Shown: positions 60,793 through 64,000 of the stretch, one piece after another | Numbering within the stretch: the stretch's first letter is position 1 | Layout of the letters: each line of letters opens with the position of its first letter | Source of the DNA: Acinetobacter sp. WCHAc010034 | GTDB taxonomy: Bacteria; Pseudomonadota; Gammaproteobacteria; Pseudomonadales; Moraxellaceae | NCBI RefSeq assembly: GCF_001696615.3 | Contig: NZ_CP032279.1 | Span: 3,348,001-3,412,000 of the forward strand | Reading direction: 5' to 3' | Length of the DNA stretch: 64,000 nt | Position numbers and translations under genes: made by a program | The notes under the pieces: generated by a model | The model's input: the letters and a program-made list of their open reading frames with translations, nothing else | What the model was told of the DNA's origin: nothing | Database searches by the model: none

Positions 60793-61887
60793 ATGAACAT
60801 GCCTGTAAAACTGCAATATTTTAAAAATCCAAAGAACCGCGAACTGACTCAGGCGGACTTAGATGAGCTGGCCCGCGAGCTGGATGCCATCCGGCAGGAA
60901 GTTGTGGATGATATTGGCGAAAAAGACGCCAAGTACATCCGCCGTGTCTATTCAGCTGTCCGCTATTCTTCCCTGGCTGGCCGCGCGCTGCTGTTTGCAG
61001 GCTGGTTCCCGCCGGCGTGGGTGCTGGGCACAGGCTTGCTCAGTTTTTCCAAAATTATGGAAAACATGGAGCTGGGGCATAATGTCATGCATGGCCAGTA
61101 CGACTGGATGAATGACCCTAAATTCAACGGCCCAAGCTATGAATGGGATATTGTCGGCACGGCGGACAACTGGCGCCAAACGCATAATTACAAGCACCAT
61201 ACCTATACCAACATTAAAGGCATGGATGATGATATCGGCTATGGCCTTGTGCGCTTATTTCCGGAACAGCGCTGGAAGCCGGGCTTTCTGCTGCAGCCGC
61301 TTTACAGCATTCCGTTCTGCCTGCTGTTCCAGTGGGGCGTAGCCATACAGAATCTGGAAATCGGCAAGGTCTGGTTTGGGCGCAAGTCTAAGGCGGAACT
61401 GAAAGAAGAATGGATGCCGCTGCAGAAAAAGATCTCTAAGCAGCTGTTTAAGGATTATGTATTCTTCCCGCTGATTGCCGGCCCGGCAGCGCTGCCGGTA
61501 TTTGCCGGAAATTTAGTGGCGAATGGCGTGCGCAATATCTGGACATTCAGCATTATTTTCTGCGGCCATTTTACAAAGGATGTGGAAGTCTTTCCGAAAG
61601 CCGTGCTGCAGAATGAAAGCCGCGGCCACTGGTACATGCGCCAGATCCGCGGTTCATCCAACTTGACCGGTTCAGAGGCTTTTCATATTTTGACGGGCCA
61701 TTTAAGCCATCAGATTGAGCATCATTTATACCCAGATGTTCCGGCGCGCCGCTACCGTAAAATGGCGCCGAAAGTTCAGGCAGTATGTGAAAAATACGGC
61801 CTGAACTACAACAATGCCAGCCTGGTAAAGCAGTACGGCAGCGTGCTGAAGCGGATTGTGAAATATGCGTTTCCTTTTAAAAAGTAA
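60793..61887 (+). CDS. Acyl-CoA/acyl-lipid delta-9 type fatty acid desaturase
   Basis: The 364-residue membrane protein has three His boxes for the diiron centre: ELGHNVMHGQYDW, NYKHHTYTN and HLSHQIEHHLYPD, with hydrophobic segments around WVLGTGLLSFSK and DYVFFPLIAGPAALPVFAG. It would insert a cis double bond using electrons from the preceding reductase, under the control of the divergent TetR gene. A terminator follows. Confidence 0.93.
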   Translation: MNMPVKLQYFKNPKNRELTQADLDELARELDAIRQEVVDDIGEKDAKYIRRVYSAVRYSSLAGRALLFAGWFPPAWVLGTGLLSFSKIMENMELGHNVMHGQYDWMNDPKFNGPSYEWDIVGTADNWRQTHNYKHHTYTNIKGMDDDIGYGLVRLFPEQRWKPGFLLQPLYSIPFCLLFQWGVAIQNLEIGKVWFGRKSKAELKEEWMPLQKKISKQLFKDYVFFPLIAGPAALPVFAGNLVANGVRNIWTFSIIFCGHFTKDVEVFPKAVLQNESRGHWYMRQIRGSSNLTGSEAFHILTGHLSHQIEHHLYPDVPARRYRKMAPKVQAVCEKYGLNYNNASLVKQYGSVLKRIVKYAFPFKK

Positions 61888-61920
61888 GCTGCATTAAGTT
61901 TTTGATATTAAAGTAAACAG

Positions 61921-61951
61921 GAGCAATTGCCTCAGGCGGTTGCTCTTTTTT
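61921..61951 (+). terminator. Terminator of the desaturase operon
   Basis: GAGCAATTGCC-TCA-GGCGGTTGCTC followed by six T. Confidence 0.85.
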
Positions 61952-62356
61952 ATGAGCAACTGGCCTGTTTACTATTTGTGATTTCTTGTAAGAAAAAATT
62001 ATACAGGCCGGAAATATTTGAGCATTTTTGCCAATTGAATAATTGTATAAAATATGATCTAAAAAATAATACTCTGGCGGAGTATATGCTGCGCAGCCGT
62101 AAGGCTGCATTTTATTTATGACATTTGCGCTTTTATTGATTTGAAAATAAGAAGAAATAAATTTTAAGTTTAACGGCCAGTATAAAATTTAGGAATGTCC
62201 GGCTGCAGCGGATGATTCTTTTTACTAAATGATAATGCCTGCCAAATAATAATGTTTTTTAACTTGAGGATTAATCACTGTATTTTTTTGACAGCATGAA
62301 TTTTATATTGATCATGCTAGATTTTAAATAATAACAACAACTGCTTGAGCAATAAT
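61952..62356. other. AT-rich intergenic region before the minor pilin operon
   Basis: No gene is supported here. TTGACA at 62286-62291 could be a -35 for the pilin operon, but I see no well-spaced -10. A short frame at 61927 has no ribosome site. Confidence 0.4.
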
Positions 62357-62806
62357 ATGACTAAAAAGCAAGCAAGAACTATTAGAATTTCCAATGCGGG
62401 GTTTACGCTGCTGGAAATCATGGTGACCGTTGTAATTATTGCAATTCTAGCCATGATCGCCATGCCCATGTACTCAAACTATATCACCAAGTCCAAAGCC
62501 CGCAGCGCAGGAGCTGATCTGGTTGCGCTGGGCCTGGTCATTGAAAGCCTGTATCAGCGCAATCTCAGCTACCCTGTGCCTGCTGTGAATCCGACTGTTT
62601 CTACAGCAAAAACGCAGGAATATGCAAGCGCGTGGCAGCCGGCGGAAACTGACACTTTTGACTATACGGCAAATGCCGCCGCCACATCCTATACGCTTAC
62701 TGCCACAGGAAAGGGGCGGAATGCGGGATGCAATTTAACGCTCACCAATAAGAACATACGCACCATTAGCGGCGGTTCAGGCTGCGGAGGATTATCGTCA
62801 TGGTAA
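62357..62806 (+). CDS. pilE: Type IV pilin-like protein (PilE family minor pilin)
   Basis: The 149-residue prepilin has a leader cut at NAG|FTLLEIMVTVVIIAILAMIAM, with Glu at position 5 of the mature chain, then a globular domain with Cys residues in GCNLTL and SGCGGL that probably form the C-terminal loop. The frame opens at TTG 62345; ATG 62357 is the more likely start. It leads the cluster of minor pilin genes that follows. Confidence 0.88.
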   Translation: MTKKQARTIRISNAGFTLLEIMVTVVIIAILAMIAMPMYSNYITKSKARSAGADLVALGLVIESLYQRNLSYPVPAVNPTVSTAKTQEYASAWQPAETDTFDYTANAAATSYTLTATGKGRNAGCNLTLTNKNIRTISGGSGCGGLSSW

Positions 62807-63252
62807 GCCTGCCGCGGGGGATCACCCTGATAGAGCTTCTGATTACGGTCGCGCTGATTGCAATTTTGGCGATGTCCGCTTTGCCGCTGGGGCGGGCCTG
62901 GGTGGCCAATGCGCAAATCACCAAAACTGAAAAGCTGTTTCTGGAAGCCTATAGCCGCGCCAGAAATGAGGCGATCCGCAACCCGAATGCCGTGAAAATT
63001 GACGGCACAGCGCCGGCTGCGGTCTTAATTATCGACAACACCGCTAAAACCATGACGGTCAGAAATAAAGATGACAGCGCGGCCGACTCAATTGTTCTGC
63101 AGTCCGCAATTGAACCCACGGTTACGGTGACCCTTTCCACAGAATGCAATAATAAAATTCCGCTGAATAATAATGCTTATGTGCTCACTGCAGATTGCAA
63201 AGTCTACACAATAACCGCAAGTGGAGGTACAAATGCAGCAGGTGCCTTATAG
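62800..63252 (+). CDS. fimT: GspH/FimT-type minor pseudopilin
   Basis: The 150-residue product starts with a short leader, then PRG|ITLIELLITVALIAILAMSALP, and a GspH/FimT-like globular part (NAQITKTEKLFLEAYSRARNEAI ... Cys in STECNNK and TADCK). The ATG overlaps the stop of the pilE gene by 7 bases (translational coupling). Confidence 0.86.
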   Translation: MVSLPRGITLIELLITVALIAILAMSALPLGRAWVANAQITKTEKLFLEAYSRARNEAIRNPNAVKIDGTAPAAVLIIDNTAKTMTVRNKDDSAADSIVLQSAIEPTVTVTLSTECNNKIPLNNNAYVLTADCKVYTITASGGTNAAGAL

Positions 63253-63673
63253 AAAAACGCAGCATCGGGCGCATCAGCAGGGGATTACGCTGATCGAGGT
63301 GCTGGTTTCAGTTGCAATGATGGCGATTATTGGCCTGGGGGCGGCTTATATTGCCGGCCGCACAGCGGTCATTCACCGCGATCAGAATATTCATTTATAT
63401 ACAGTTAACCAGTTCCGCCAGCAGCTGGAAAACACCGGGCAGTGCAGCAGCAAAGCGGTAGGAACGCATAATGTGCAGGTGGATGTTGCCGGCGCAAGCG
63501 TGCAGGCGGTCTGTTCGGTAAAAAAAGAAACGTTCAGCGTTACAGCGAGAGACGGCTCCGGCAATCAGAACAATGGGGTCGCTGCCGGAACAGTAGATGT
63601 AACTTATGCGGATATTCAGGTCAGTACAGCGGACAGTTCGATTGTTCCGATAAAAGTAAAAATATCGCCTTAA
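63233..63673 (+). CDS. pilV: Minor pilin PilV
   Basis: A prepilin of 146 residues with leader cut at QQG|ITLIEVLVSVAMMAIIGLGAAYIAG and a compact globular domain with Cys residues in TGQCSSK and AVCSVKK. GGAGGT spaced well before ATG 63233 decides the start. It overlaps the end of fimT by 20 bases and precedes pilW. Confidence 0.85.
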   Translation: MQQVPYRKTQHRAHQQGITLIEVLVSVAMMAIIGLGAAYIAGRTAVIHRDQNIHLYTVNQFRQQLENTGQCSSKAVGTHNVQVDVAGASVQAVCSVKKETFSVTARDGSGNQNNGVAAGTVDVTYADIQVSTADSSIVPIKVKISP

Positions 63674-63683
63674 GGGGGTCATT

Positions 63684-64000
63684 ATGATTCATTCACGCTC
63701 TCAGCGGGGTATTTCTTTAATTGAAATTCTGATTGCGCTGGCTTTATCTATTCTGATTATTCTAGCGATGCTCCGCGCCTTTGTGACGACGGGCGCAGTA
63801 ACCTCAGAATCCTCGGCTGGCGCCAAAGCGGACAGCAGCATGATGCTGGGCTTTATTGCCGCTGACCGCATTCTGCAAGGAATGGGGTTTGGGCTAAGCA
63901 ATACCTCGGCTGGGTACGGGACGAATTTTCAGGTGCTGGATAAAGACGGCAGCCCGGTTGCAATTGGGACTGCAGGCAAGTATCTGGTTTGGAAAAGCTC
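63684..64000 (+). CDS. pilW: Minor pilin PilW, partial at window end
   Basis: The frame runs open from ATG 63684 (AAGGGGGTC upstream) to the window end, about 105 codons: SQRG|ISLIEILIALALSILIILAML, then GFIAADRILQGMGFGLSNTS, the PilW pattern. Ten bases after pilV. Downstream pilX and pilY1 are expected outside the window. Confidence 0.88.
   Translation, partial: MIHSRSQRGISLIEILIALALSILIILAMLRAFVTTGAVTSESSAGAKADSSMMLGFIAADRILQGMGFGLSNTSAGYGTNFQVLDKDGSPVAIGTAGKYLVWKS

Noticed and set aside
1-64000. CRISPR array or prophage
   Set aside because: No regularly spaced repeats and no phage structural or integrase genes were seen.

Overview
The window reads as chromosome of an Acinetobacter-like gammaproteobacterium (Moraxellaceae). 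The basis is gene content and order: pyrD-cvpA-purF, thiE-hemL, rpsU divergent from tsaD, gspL-gspM, mdaB with a YgiN-like monooxygenase, a rapA homologue, and a TetR/ferredoxin reductase/desaturase set. Base composition is moderate, and many proteins look like their Acinetobacter counterparts. The species was not determined.

Layout. 1-1335: a broken membrane sensor gene (one frameshift, one nonsense codon) and an ankyrin-like scrap. 1414-3089: glutathione transferase, MdaB quinone reductase and its monooxygenase partner. 3126-3315: a MITE-like element. 3333-9345: secreted protein, thiG-thiS, DUF423, rpoH, tusA, cold-shock protein, RNA helicase, lipoprotein. 9552-16672: nitroreductase, gpsA, sixA, gspL-gspM, pyrD-cvpA-purF. 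16763-25932: an M48-like protein with a broken zinc motif, HolD-like protein, hydroxyacid dehydrogenase, BepA-like protease, yqeY, rpsU, tsaD, a strong candidate CsrA/RsmA-sponge small RNA on the minus strand, and a DUF815 ATPase. 26113-29304: patatin-like lipase, kinase-like protein and a five-tRNA cluster. 29690-35114: small proteins, gloB, flavin reductase, TcyP-type transporter, PhzF. 35186-38027: a Fur-box-preceded M16 protease. 38242-43307: DUF3144, two tandem CYTH-CHAD proteins, DUF962. 43352-45943: a possible sRNA, an unexplained hairpin, thiE, hemL. 46173-47689: an AT-rich island in which three orphan genes each follow a dif-like XerC/XerD site and two inverted sites close the array. 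47788-51626: a redox/hydrolase operon divergent from a LysR regulator. 51831-58010: RluA-type pseudouridine synthase, RapA, DUF1871-like protein, orphan PAAR protein, a second MITE sharing the ends of the first, alpha/beta hydrolase. 58021-58848: IS1595-type remnant joined to the tail of a LuxR-type regulator. 58873-61887: lipid desaturation module. 62357-64000: minor type IV pilin operon, cut by the window end.

Most genes are housekeeping. The parts most worth following up are the Xer-site cassette array, the GGA-hairpin small RNA with a GacA-like upstream palindrome, the MITE pair, and the Fur-box M16 protease. All calls come from reading the sequence and translations; no database search was run.
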